Positions 1 through 6,550 of a stretch of 8,571 nt of DNA are shown here, piece by piece. Made by a program: the position numbers and the translations under genes. This DNA comes from Betaproteobacteria bacterium. Lineage in GTDB: Bacteria > Pseudomonadota > Gammaproteobacteria > Burkholderiales > Rhodocyclaceae. The stretch spans positions 1 through 8,571 of the forward strand of contig JAGWUW010000087.1 in NCBI GenBank assembly GCA_028868235.1, read 5' to 3'. Each line of letters starts with the position of its first letter. Positions within the stretch are counted from its first letter, which is position 1. Below the pieces are notes generated by a model, which did no database searches, had not been told where the DNA came from, and saw only the letters and a list, made by a program, of their open reading frames with translations.

Positions 1-34
1 TTGCATCTCAGGAACGAATTTTACACAAAAAATA

Positions 35-62
35 TTTACATACATTCATGAATGTTTATAAT
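35..62 (+). promoter_or_regulatory. sigma70-type promoter of the efflux operon
   Basis: The -35 element TTTACA (35-40, five of six bases matching consensus) and a perfect -10 TATAAT (57-62) are separated by 16 bp. Transcription would start near 69-70, giving a leader of about 25 nt before the GTG start at 95. The 1-94 region is AT-rich compared with the GC-rich genes that follow, as expected of a promoter. The promoter is assigned by sequence match only. An operator-like palindrome covers the spacer, so the promoter is probably strong but repressed. Confidence 0.75.
37..60. promoter_or_regulatory. AcrR/TetR-family operator-like palindrome
   Basis: This 24-bp interrupted palindrome has a perfectly symmetric 14-bp core, ACATTCATGAATGT (42-55). 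Ten of its twelve base pairs are symmetric overall. The left half TACATACATT is identical to the left half of the E. coli AcrR operator as I recall it, and 20 of 24 positions match that operator in total. It overlaps the -35 element, fills the spacer and reaches into the -10 element, so a bound repressor would exclude RNA polymerase. The likely ligand is a TetR/AcrR/TtgR-type repressor, but no such gene lies inside the window. That identity is an inference. Confidence 0.7.
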
Positions 63-81
63 CAACACAGCAAAAATAAGC

Positions 82-87
82 AAGGAG
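82..87 (+). promoter_or_regulatory. ribosome binding site for the GTG-started adaptor gene
   Basis: AAGGAG lies 7 nt before the GTG at 95-97. This fixes GTG as the start, because the signal peptide and lipobox follow directly in frame and no better-placed ATG exists. Confidence 0.75.
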
Positions 88-94
88 AATCAGC

Positions 95-1231
95 GTGACC
101 CCCATTTCAACGTTTCAGCGCAAGTCGCTGCCTTTTGTCGTTTCCGCACTCATTGGCGCCCTGGCAGCAGCCGGCTGTTCCGGCGATAAACAGGCGGGCG
201 GTCCGCCGAAGATGGGACCGATGCCGGTCACCGTCATCGAGATGCAGCCACAGAAGGTGCCGACCAGCATAGAAATCATGGCCCAGACCGAAGGCGCCCG
301 TGAAACCGAGGTGCGCGCCCGCGTCGGCGGCATCCTGACCAAGCGACTGTATCAGGAAGGCGACACCGTCAAGGCTGGCCAGCCGCTGTTCCAGATCGAT
401 CGCGCTCCCTATGAAATAGCCCTCGCCGAAGCCAAGGCCAAGGCCGAGCAGACGGCCCGCGAAGTCGGCCGCCTGAAGGGCCTGGCCGAAGCCAAGGCCA
501 TCGCCCAGAAAGACTACGACGATGCCGTATCGGCCAACGCCATTGCCCAGGCCGCCCTGCGCCAGGCCGAGCTGAACCTGTCATGGACGACCGTAACGGC
601 ACCGGTAGGGGGCACCACCGGCCGTGCCATCAAGTCGGATGGCAACCTAATCTCGACGGCCGACAGCCTGCTCACCTCGATTTACCAGACCAACCCGATC
701 TGGGTCCGCTTCAGCTTGGGCGAAAGCGACCTGGCCAGGTTCCCCGGCGGGCGCATGACGCAGAAGGACATCAAGGGCGTCGAACTGGTCATGGCCAACG
801 GGCAGACCTACGAAAAGCGCGGCAAGCTGAATTTCCTCGCCACCAATATCGATACCACACTGGGCACCCAGCAATTGCGCGCCGAATTCGACAATGCCGG
901 CGGCCAGCTGCTGCCCGGCCAGTTCGTCCGTGTTCGTCTGCTCACCGGCGAGCGCGAGGGTGTCTATCTGGTGCCGCAATCGGCCGTACTGCAGACCGAA
1001 CAAGGCACGCTGGTCATGACTGCCGGCGCCGAGGACAAGGTCGCGCCTCGCCCAGTCAAGGCCGGCGAATGGTACGGCAAGGACTGGGTCATCCTGGGTG
1101 GCCTCAATGCCGGCGACAAGGTGATCGTCGACAACCTGATCAAGCTCCGCCCCGGTATGCCAGTCGCCCCCAAGGGGCCGAACGATACTCCACCGGCTGC
1201 TGCTGCGGCCAACGCCCCGGCCAAGCAGTAA
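95..1231 (+). CDS. RND efflux periplasmic adaptor (membrane-fusion) lipoprotein, AcrA/MexA type
   Basis: This 378-residue adaptor links the inner-membrane RND pump to the outer-membrane channel in the periplasm. The N-terminus is a lipoprotein signal: basic residues R9-K10, a hydrophobic stretch at about 12-27, and Cys28 in the context AAAGC, a slightly non-standard lipobox with Ala at -3. A barrel-sandwich (lipoyl-like) domain follows, with its halves at about 70-103 (VRARVGG, EGDTVKAGQPLFQID) and 164-190 (TTVTAPVGGTTGR), separated by an Ala-rich coiled-coil hairpin at about 105-163. The beta-barrel (about 195-285) and the membrane-proximal domain (about 288-355, with YLVPQSAV) complete the family order. 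The tail after 357 is Pro/Ala-rich and low in complexity. Length is normal for the family. It is the first gene of a three-gene operon; its stop codon overlaps the next gene's RBS. The family is certain. The exported substrates and an exact symbol such as acrA or mexA cannot be assigned. Confidence 0.95.
   Translation: MTPISTFQRKSLPFVVSALIGALAAAGCSGDKQAGGPPKMGPMPVTVIEMQPQKVPTSIEIMAQTEGARETEVRARVGGILTKRLYQEGDTVKAGQPLFQIDRAPYEIALAEAKAKAEQTAREVGRLKGLAEAKAIAQKDYDDAVSANAIAQAALRQAELNLSWTTVTAPVGGTTGRAIKSDGNLISTADSLLTSIYQTNPIWVRFSLGESDLARFPGGRMTQKDIKGVELVMANGQTYEKRGKLNFLATNIDTTLGTQQLRAEFDNAGGQLLPGQFVRVRLLTGEREGVYLVPQSAVLQTEQGTLVMTAGAEDKVAPRPVKAGEWYGKDWVILGGLNAGDKVIVDNLIKLRPGMPVAPKGPNDTPPAAAAANAPAKQ
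425..500 (+). repeat. pair of 16-bp direct repeats inside the adaptor coiled coil
   Basis: GCCGAAGCCAAGGCCA occurs at 425-440 and again at 485-500, exactly 60 bp apart. Both copies are in frame and encode the same AEAKA peptide (within LAEAKA, residues 110-115 and 130-135), one on each side of the 20-residue stretch leading towards the hairpin tip. This is probably convergent Ala/Lys/Glu coiled-coil coding with a strong codon preference, or a small old internal duplication. Confidence 0.6.
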
Positions 1232-1235
1232 GGAG
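1230..1235 (+). promoter_or_regulatory. ribosome binding site of the pump gene, overlapping the upstream stop codon
   Basis: AAGGAG begins inside the TAA stop of the adaptor gene (1229-1231) and lies 5 nt before the ATG at 1241. This arrangement suggests that translation of adaptor and pump is coupled. Confidence 0.7.
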
Positions 1236-1240
1236 ACGCC

Positions 1241-4200
1241 ATGGCCAAATTTTTCATCAACCGACCGATTTTCGCGTCGGTCATCTCGATCATCATCGTC
1301 ATTGCCGGGCTGGTTGCCTCGCAGGTATTGCCGATTGCGCAATACCCGCAGATCGCACCGCCGACGGTGCTGATCACCGCCACCTACCCGGGTGCATCGG
1401 CCGACACACTCGCCAAGACTGTCGCCGCACCGATTGAGGAACAACTCAACGGTGTCGAGAACATGCTCTATTTCACGTCCTCGGCCAGCGCCAACGGTGC
1501 CGTGACTATCACGGCCACCTTCGAGGTCGGCACCAATGTCGATATGGCTTCGGTCAACGTCAACAACCGCGTCAAGGCTGCTGAGCCGCGCCTGCCGGAA
1601 GCCGTACGACGTAACGGCGTAATCGTCCAGAAGCGCTCGAATGACATTCTGCAGGTGGTCGCGCTGAAATCGGAAGGCGGGAAATACCCGACGCTATTCC
1701 TGTCCAATTACGCCAGCTTGAATATCGTCGATGAATTGAAGCGCCTGAAGGGCGTGGGCGATGTGACCATCTTCGGTGCCCAGGACTACTCGATGCGTGT
1801 CTGGTTGAAACCCGACCGCATGGCGCAACTCGGCCTGACCAGCAGTGAGGTCGCTGCCGCGATTACGGCCCAGAACGCCCAGAACGCCGCCGGCAAGATT
1901 GGCCAGGAACCGGCACCGAACGATCAACAGCTGGTCTACACGGTAACCGCCAAAGGCCGCCTGTTGAGCGAAGATGAGTTCGGCAACATTGTCATCCGTG
2001 CCAGCGGTCCGGGCGGTCTGTTGCGCCTGAAGGACATCGCACGCATCGAGCTCGGCGCCTACAGCTATGACCAGCGCGTGACGCTGGACGGCCAGCCGAC
2101 CATCGCCATGGGCGTCTTCCTGCAAACCGGCGCCAATGCGCTGGAGGTTGCCGAACTGGTCAAGGGCAAGATGGCCGAGCTCAAGGGGAAGTTCCCGGAA
2201 GGGATGGATTACGTCATTCCCTTCGATACCACGCGTTTCGTCTCGGCGTCGATCAAGGAAGTCGTGCATACGCTAGCCGAGGCCATGATTCTTGTTCTAG
2301 CCGTCGTTTTCATCTTCCTGCAAAGCTGGCGGGCGACGCTGATCCCGATGATCGCTGTGCCGATCTCACTGATTGGCTCCTTTGCTGGCCTTTGGCTGTT
2401 CGGCTTCTCGATCAACACGTTGACGCTGTTCGCCATGGTGCTGGCCATCGGTATCGTCGTTGACGATGCCATCGTCGTACTGGAAAACGTTGAGCGCCTC
2501 ATGGCCGAGGAAAAGCTGCCACCGAAGCAGGCCGCGATCAAGGCCATGAAACAGGTGACCGGCGCGCTGATTGCCATCGTGTTGGTGCTGTGTGCGGTGT
2601 TCATCCCGGTCGCCTTCCTCGGCGGTATTGCAGGCCAGCTATACAAGCAGTTTGCAGTAACCGTCGCAGTAGCTGTCGTGCTTTCTGGCATCGTCGCTCT
2701 GACGTTGACCCCCGCCCTGTGCGCCCTCCTTCTCAAGGCTCAGCACACGGAAAATAAGCTGTTCGCTCCCTTCAACCGGATGTTCGAACGCCTGACCAGC
2801 AACTACACCCGCGCTGTCGGCTTTACCCTGAAGCACGGCATCGTCGGCGCCCTGGTTTTTGCCTTGATCATCGGTGCGACTGCAGCCTTCTTCCGCATCA
2901 TCCCTGGCAGTTTCGTGCCAGCAGAAGACCAAGGATACCTGATCTCGGCACTGATGCTACCGGACGGCGCAACGCTAAAGCGCACCGAACAGACCGGCGA
3001 AGGCATGCGCCAAATGATTGCCAAGGACGAGGCCGTAGCCCATACGTTCATCGTTTCCGGCTTCGACCTGATCGGTGGCGGCAATAAACCGAACGCCGGC
3101 ACCATGTTTATTCCCCTCAAGGATTGGTCCGAGCGTCAGGGTAAAGCACAGGATCTAGCCGGGAAATTTATGGGCATTGGGATGATGCAACCCGACGGTA
3201 TGGGCTTGGTCTTCAACCCACCACCGATCATGGGTCTGGGTACTGCCGGCGGCTTCGAGGTCTATGTACAGAACCGTGTCGATGGTGACGCCCGACGACT
3301 GAACGAAGTGACGCAGAATTTCATCGCTGAGTTGCAGAAACGCCCAGAGTTCACCCGCATCTCGACCTTCTTCCGCCCGACCATACCGCAACTGTTTGTC
3401 GAGGTCGACGAGCAAAAGGCCTTGGCCCTCGGCATTCCTATCGACGATATCTATTCGACGCTGCAAAGCACGATGGGCTCCCTCTACGTCAATGACTTCA
3501 ACAAGGCTGGCCGTGTCTATCGCGTGCAATTGCAAGCAGAAGCCAACTACCGTATGAAAGCAGACGACATCGGTAAGGTCTATGTACGCAGCACGACAAC
3601 CAAAGCCATGATCCCATTGTCGGCGGTCAGCAAGGTGAAGAACGTGGTCGGCCCGGAACAGGTTGAACGCTTCAATGGTTTCATCGCCGCTAAGGTGATG
3701 GGCGATTCGAAACCAGGCATAAGTTCGGGCGACGCCATCAAGATCGTCGAGGAAGTCGCCAGCGCCACCCTGCCCGATGGCTTCAGTATTTCATGGACCG
3801 GCCAGGCCTTCCAGGAAAAGCGGACATCCGGCTCGTCACTCCAGGCCTTCGGTTTTGCCATCATCATGGTTTTCCTGATCCTTGCTGCCCAGTACGAAAA
3901 ATGGTCTCTCCCCATTGCAGTCGTGATGGCTGTTCCCTTCGCACTGATGGGCGCGCTGACCGCAATTTGGCTACGCGGCATGCCGAATGACATCTACTTT
4001 CAGATCGGCCTCGTTGTGTTGATCGGACTGGCATCGAAAAATGCCATCCTGATCGTCGAGTTCGCAGCCCAGAAGTACGCCGAAGGCAGGAGTGCCGCAG
4101 AAGCAGCCGTCGAGGCTGCCCGTCTCCGTCTGCGCCCGATTATCATGACCTCGCTCGCCTTCGTGCTCGGCGTCTTCCCGCTGGTCAAGGCCAGCGGCGC

Positions 4201-4363
4201 CGGTGCCTCCGCCCGACAATCAATGGGTACCGGCGTATTCGGTGGCATGCTCGCCGCTACCTTCATCGCCACGCTGTTCATCCCGCTCTTCTTCAAGTGG
4301 CTGGAACGTGGCAAGCAGATCGACCCTACACACCTCGATAACAACGAGGAGGAAAATGCATGA
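1241..4363 (+). CDS. RND multidrug efflux pump, inner-membrane permease (HAE1/AcrB family)
   Basis: This 1040-residue protein has the full length usual for AcrB/MexB relatives. These are proton-driven trimeric pumps that capture drugs from the periplasm or outer leaflet and pass them to an outer-membrane channel. It starts MAKFFINRPIFA, the classic family N-terminus. The first large periplasmic domain lies at about 30-335 and the second at about 555-865. Membrane helices surround them: one near 10-28, a block at about 338-500, one near 531-550 and a last block at about 868-1020. The proton-relay residues are present: Asp408-Asp409 in GIVVDDAIVV (AcrB D407/D408), Lys933 in ASKNAILIVEF (K940) and Arg963 in RLRLRP (R971). 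The switch-loop segment (607-620) reads GFDLIGGGNKPNAG and differs from the AcrB form. The gene sits between its adaptor and channel and is surely co-transcribed with them. The family is certain; the substrates are unknown. Confidence 0.97.
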   Translation: MAKFFINRPIFASVISIIIVIAGLVASQVLPIAQYPQIAPPTVLITATYPGASADTLAKTVAAPIEEQLNGVENMLYFTSSASANGAVTITATFEVGTNVDMASVNVNNRVKAAEPRLPEAVRRNGVIVQKRSNDILQVVALKSEGGKYPTLFLSNYASLNIVDELKRLKGVGDVTIFGAQDYSMRVWLKPDRMAQLGLTSSEVAAAITAQNAQNAAGKIGQEPAPNDQQLVYTVTAKGRLLSEDEFGNIVIRASGPGGLLRLKDIARIELGAYSYDQRVTLDGQPTIAMGVFLQTGANALEVAELVKGKMAELKGKFPEGMDYVIPFDTTRFVSASIKEVVHTLAEAMILVLAVVFIFLQSWRATLIPMIAVPISLIGSFAGLWLFGFSINTLTLFAMVLAIGIVVDDAIVVLENVERLMAEEKLPPKQAAIKAMKQVTGALIAIVLVLCAVFIPVAFLGGIAGQLYKQFAVTVAVAVVLSGIVALTLTPALCALLLKAQHTENKLFAPFNRMFERLTSNYTRAVGFTLKHGIVGALVFALIIGATAAFFRIIPGSFVPAEDQGYLISALMLPDGATLKRTEQTGEGMRQMIAKDEAVAHTFIVSGFDLIGGGNKPNAGTMFIPLKDWSERQGKAQDLAGKFMGIGMMQPDGMGLVFNPPPIMGLGTAGGFEVYVQNRVDGDARRLNEVTQNFIAELQKRPEFTRISTFFRPTIPQLFVEVDEQKALALGIPIDDIYSTLQSTMGSLYVNDFNKAGRVYRVQLQAEANYRMKADDIGKVYVRSTTTKAMIPLSAVSKVKNVVGPEQVERFNGFIAAKVMGDSKPGISSGDAIKIVEEVASATLPDGFSISWTGQAFQEKRTSGSSLQAFGFAIIMVFLILAAQYEKWSLPIAVVMAVPFALMGALTAIWLRGMPNDIYFQIGLVVLIGLASKNAILIVEFAAQKYAEGRSAAEAAVEAARLRLRPIIMTSLAFVLGVFPLVKASGAGASARQSMGTGVFGGMLAATFIATLFIPLFFKWLERGKQIDPTHLDNNEEENA
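4347..4352 (+). promoter_or_regulatory. ribosome binding site of the outer-membrane channel gene, within the end of the pump gene
   Basis: AGGAGG lies in the last codons of the pump gene, 7 nt before the ATG at 4360. The ATG overlaps the TGA stop of the pump (ATGA, 4360-4363), the standard signal for translational coupling. Confidence 0.75.
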
Positions 4364-5787
4364 CTTCCATCCCCCTTGTCCGCCTGACACCCTTGGCCCT
4401 TGCGCTTGCCTTGAGCGGCTGCGCCATCGGCCCGGACTACCTGAGACCGTCATCGCTGCTACCCAGCGTCTTCAGCGAAGCCAAGCCAGCCGACCGCGTG
4501 ACGATTGCACAGAATCCGGCCATTAACGCAACATGGTGGAAATTGTTCAACGACAAGACCCTGGACGACTTGGTCGATCAAGCACTGCAAAGCAATGCCA
4601 GCTTGCGCCAGGCGATCGCCCGCGTCGAGCAGGCAGAGGCAGTCGCCCGCGAGGCTGGAGCATCTTTCTTTCCGGAAATTGATGGCTCAGCATCAACCTC
4701 TCAAAGTAAGCAAAGCACTAAGTCGGCGACATATTTTCCTAGCATGCCGAGAATTCTGAACTCTCGTGCGGCAGCATTGACCACCTCATTCGAGCTGGAT
4801 GTCTGGGGCCGAATCCGCCGCGCGAACGAATCAGCCCGTGCCACCTTGCTAGCCAGCCAATATTCGCGTGATGCCATCAAGCTTAGCGTCGCCGGCCTAG
4901 TCACGGATACCTATCTGACGCTCCGCGCCTACGATGCCCAACTCACTATTAGCAGTGAAACAGTGAGCAACCGTGAGGAGAGTCTCAAGCTGGTCAGGAC
5001 ACGCGTCGATGCGGGGTTGGCCTCGCCACTCGATGGCTATCAGGCGGAGGGAGCACTGGCTGTTGCCCAAACACAATTGGCCGAACAGCGCCGCCAGCGT
5101 ACGCTGGCAGAACACCAGTTGGCCCTACTTACTGGCAATCCGGAACTGAAAATTGCCGCAGGCGACCTCAAGCAGTTGCCCCTGTTACCTGAGCCGCCAG
5201 CAGGCCTCCCTTCCGACCTGATTGAAGGCCGACCAGATGTACGCCAGGCCGAGCAGGATTTGATTGCTGCCAATGCTGGCATCGGCATTGCCAAGGCCGG
5301 ATACTTCCCGAAATTCACACTGACCGGTAGCGTCGGCAGTGAGAGTGAGGCCCTTTCGGATTTATTCAGTGCCGGATCCAATACATGGTCGCTCGGCATT
5401 GCAGCGCTGATGCCCATCCTCGATTTTGGGCGGACATCGGCCCGCGTCGATCAGGCCAAAGCGGTCAACCAGCAATCACTGATCGCTTGGCAGAACAGCC
5501 TGCAGACAGCCTACAAGGAGGTCCGCGACGCCTTGGTCAGCTTGCACGAGTACGGAGAGGAAGAACGTGCCCAAGATATTCGAATCGATCGCGCCGAAAA
5601 AGCGATGGCTATTTCACGCCTGCGCTACGAAGCCGGTCACGCCGGGTATCTGGAGGTATTGGATGCCCAGCGTACACTGAACGACGCCCAACTGGCTGCC
5701 ATCGCTGTCAGACAGGCGCGCCTGAGTACATCGGTAGGCCTGTTCAAGGCGCTGGGTGGGGGCTGGAAAGCTGACGCACCAGCTTGA
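4360..5787 (+). CDS. RND efflux outer-membrane channel lipoprotein, NodT/OprM family
   Basis: This 475-residue protein is the outer-membrane exit duct of the tripartite pump; the family forms trimeric barrels with a long periplasmic alpha-helical tunnel. The signal peptide ends in a clean lipobox, LSGC, with Cys21 as the acylated residue, followed by the family signature CAIGPDYLRP (21-30). Other family landmarks are WWKLFND (59-65), FELDVWGRIRR (144-154), LLTGNP (256-261), LIEGRPDVRQAE (287-298), AGYFPKFTLTGSVG (313-326), PILDFGR (352-358) and YLEVLDAQRTL (430-440). The two structural repeats of the family are visible as the first and second halves, each with a beta-barrel hairpin segment followed by long helices. 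Length is typical. Overlap with the pump gene and the shared terminator make it the last operon member. OprM-like is the best description; a precise symbol cannot be given. Confidence 0.95.
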   Translation: MTSIPLVRLTPLALALALSGCAIGPDYLRPSSLLPSVFSEAKPADRVTIAQNPAINATWWKLFNDKTLDDLVDQALQSNASLRQAIARVEQAEAVAREAGASFFPEIDGSASTSQSKQSTKSATYFPSMPRILNSRAAALTTSFELDVWGRIRRANESARATLLASQYSRDAIKLSVAGLVTDTYLTLRAYDAQLTISSETVSNREESLKLVRTRVDAGLASPLDGYQAEGALAVAQTQLAEQRRQRTLAEHQLALLTGNPELKIAAGDLKQLPLLPEPPAGLPSDLIEGRPDVRQAEQDLIAANAGIGIAKAGYFPKFTLTGSVGSESEALSDLFSAGSNTWSLGIAALMPILDFGRTSARVDQAKAVNQQSLIAWQNSLQTAYKEVRDALVSLHEYGEEERAQDIRIDRAEKAMAISRLRYEAGHAGYLEVLDAQRTLNDAQLAAIAVRQARLSTSVGLFKALGGGWKADAPA

Positions 5788-5800
5788 GCTCAAAGCCCGA

Positions 5801-5818
5801 ACTGCCCTTCGGGGCAGT
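5801..5818. other. UUCG-capped hairpin between the efflux operon and its terminator
   Basis: A perfect 7-bp stem, ACTGCCC/GGGCAGT, is capped by TTCG and lies 13 nt after the channel gene stop. TTCG (UUCG) is an exceptionally stable RNA tetraloop on the + strand. No T-tract follows directly, so it is more likely a 3'-end stabiliser or an ancillary hairpin in front of the next terminator than a terminator itself. Confidence 0.6.
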
Positions 5819-5823
5819 GGATA

Positions 5824-5851
5824 AAAAATGGCCGTGGAAACGGCCATTTTT
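5824..5851. terminator. bidirectional Rho-independent terminator shared by the efflux operon and phaR
   Basis: A perfect 12-bp inverted repeat, AAAAATGGCCGT (5824-5835) and ACGGCCATTTTT (5840-5851), encloses a GGAA loop. On the + strand the stem ends in T5, and on the - strand in T6 followed by AT, so both transcripts would end in a U-tract. It lies 36 nt after the channel-gene stop and 27 nt after the phaR stop on the opposite strand. This is a standard arrangement for convergent transcription units. Confidence 0.85.
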
Positions 5852-5878
5852 GTTGCTATTTTGCCACTGACCAGCAGA

Positions 5879-6424
5879 TTATTTCTCTGGCTTATCTGCC
5901 TGAAAACCGGTGAACATGTTCCGGGTCTGGCTCTGTAACTGATCCTGCATTGACTGGAACATCTTCTTGGACTGGTCCATGTAGGCCGTCATCATGCTCT
6001 GCATGGCCGGCTGCTGAAAATTCAGGAACTGGTTCCAAAAATCGGTTTGCAAGTGGGTATTATCGCCGGCACCATAAATGGTCCGCGACTGGTCCTGTAG
6101 TTTCTGCTGGAAATCAACAAAGGTCTTCATGTTGTTTTCCAGATACTTGCCGAGCATGCCCTGCATTGTACTACCGTAGAAGCGGATAAAGCCGGAAAGC
6201 AGTTCGCTGGAGAACATCGGGACGCCACCGGTTTCCTCTTCAAGGATGATCTGTAGCAGGATGCTGCGGGTCAGGTCGTCGTTGGTCTTGGCATCAACCA
6301 CTTTGAAGACTTCGAACTTGAGGACGAGATCCTTGACATCGCCCAGCGTAATGTACGCACTCGTCTTGGTATCGTAAAGACGACGGTTGGGGTATTTCTT
6401 GATCAGGCGTACCGGTTCCGACAT
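5879..6424 (-). CDS. phaR: PhaR, polyhydroxyalkanoate-responsive transcriptional repressor
   Basis: This 181-residue protein belongs to the PhaR (PHB/PHA accumulation regulator) family. Known members bind DNA upstream of phasin and phaR genes and are released when they bind nascent PHB. The N-terminal DNA-binding domain (about 5-65) carries the hallmark LIKKYPNRRLYDTKTSAYIT (7-26). A second region (about 70-112; MFSSELLSGFIRFYGSTMQG) is followed by a Gln/Met/Phe-rich tail (about 128-175) that resembles phasin-like polymer-binding helices. I chose the ATG at 6424 because GAGGA (6432-6436) lies 7 nt upstream and homologues begin MSEPVRLIKKYPNRRLYD or similar. The same frame is open upstream to an ATG at 6547, but that would put the phaB terminator and the phaR promoter inside the gene. 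It follows the phaCBB genes on the same strand but appears to be transcribed separately. Confidence 0.95.
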   Translation of the reverse strand: MSEPVRLIKKYPNRRLYDTKTSAYITLGDVKDLVLKFEVFKVVDAKTNDDLTRSILLQIILEEETGGVPMFSSELLSGFIRFYGSTMQGMLGKYLENNMKTFVDFQQKLQDQSRTIYGAGDNTHLQTDFWNQFLNFQQPAMQSMMTAYMDQSKKMFQSMQDQLQSQTRNMFTGFQADKPEK

Positions 6425-6452
6425 GCTGCGATCCTCAAAACGATTGTTTGTG

Positions 6453-6461
6453 TGCAGCGCA
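6453..6461. promoter_or_regulatory. TGC-N3-GCA motif at the phaR start point, putative PhaR operator
   Basis: On the - strand the sequence just after the -10 box is TTGCGCTGCACA, giving TGC-GCT-GCA at 6461-6453. It covers the expected transcription start of phaR. PhaR of Paracoccus is known to favour TGC-rich sites of the CTGC-N3/4-GCAG kind, and PhaR commonly represses its own gene. The match here is a motif resemblance only. Confidence 0.45.
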
Positions 6462-6463
6462 AC

Positions 6464-6469
6464 ATTATA
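6464..6469 (-). promoter_or_regulatory. phaR: phaR promoter -10 element
   Basis: TATAAT on the - strand lies 39 nt before the phaR ATG, directly after the T-tract of the phaB terminator. A -35 box at normal spacing would fall inside the terminator stem (6487-6492, CCTCCG), which is a poor match. The promoter may therefore be weak or need help. Its position and separation from phaB by a terminator support independent phaR transcription. Confidence 0.5.
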
Positions 6470-6471
6470 CG

Positions 6472-6501
6472 AAAAAAATGGGCGCCCGGAGGCGCCCATT
6501 T
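6472..6501 (-). terminator. Rho-independent terminator of the phaC-phaB-phaB transcript
   Basis: An 11-bp perfect stem, AAATGGGCGCC (6476-6486) and GGCGCCCATTT (6491-6501), has a 4-nt loop that reads TCCG on the - strand. The - strand transcript runs into T7 or longer after the GC-rich stem. It lies 49 nt after the stop of the second reductase gene and in front of phaR. Confidence 0.85.
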
Positions 6502-6516
6502 GCTGTTGCAATGCAA
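6501..6516. promoter_or_regulatory. TGC-rich element upstream of phaR, second putative PhaR site
   Basis: The 11-bp palindrome TTGCAATGCAA (6506-6516) has TTGCA/TGCAA arms around one central base, giving TGC-AAT-GCA. It overlaps a TGC-N4-GCA at 6501-6510. Its centre lies 54 bp from that of the copy at 6453-6461, with the phaB terminator between them. Two such copies around one promoter fit paired PhaR binding, but this rests on motif resemblance. Confidence 0.4.
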
Positions 6517-6550
6517 AATTTCGGCAATATTTTAAGCCGAAATCCACATT

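Noticed and set aside
583..1444. Long open frames on both strands over the adaptor gene and the start of the pump gene (583-1437 + and 647-1444 -).
   Set aside because: They cross the junction of two real genes, have low-complexity Arg-, His- or Asp-rich translations without motifs, and lack an RBS. They are shadow frames.
4360..4363. The 4-bp overlap between pump and channel genes as a possible frameshift or fusion signal.
   Set aside because: ATGA overlaps with a strong RBS upstream are ordinary translational coupling. Both proteins are full length with intact termini.
6425..6547. In-frame upstream extension of phaR to an ATG at 6547 (41 extra residues).
   Set aside because: It would include the GC-rich phaB terminator and the TATAAT box in coding sequence. 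The ATG at 6424 has a well-placed RBS and gives the N-terminus usual for the family.
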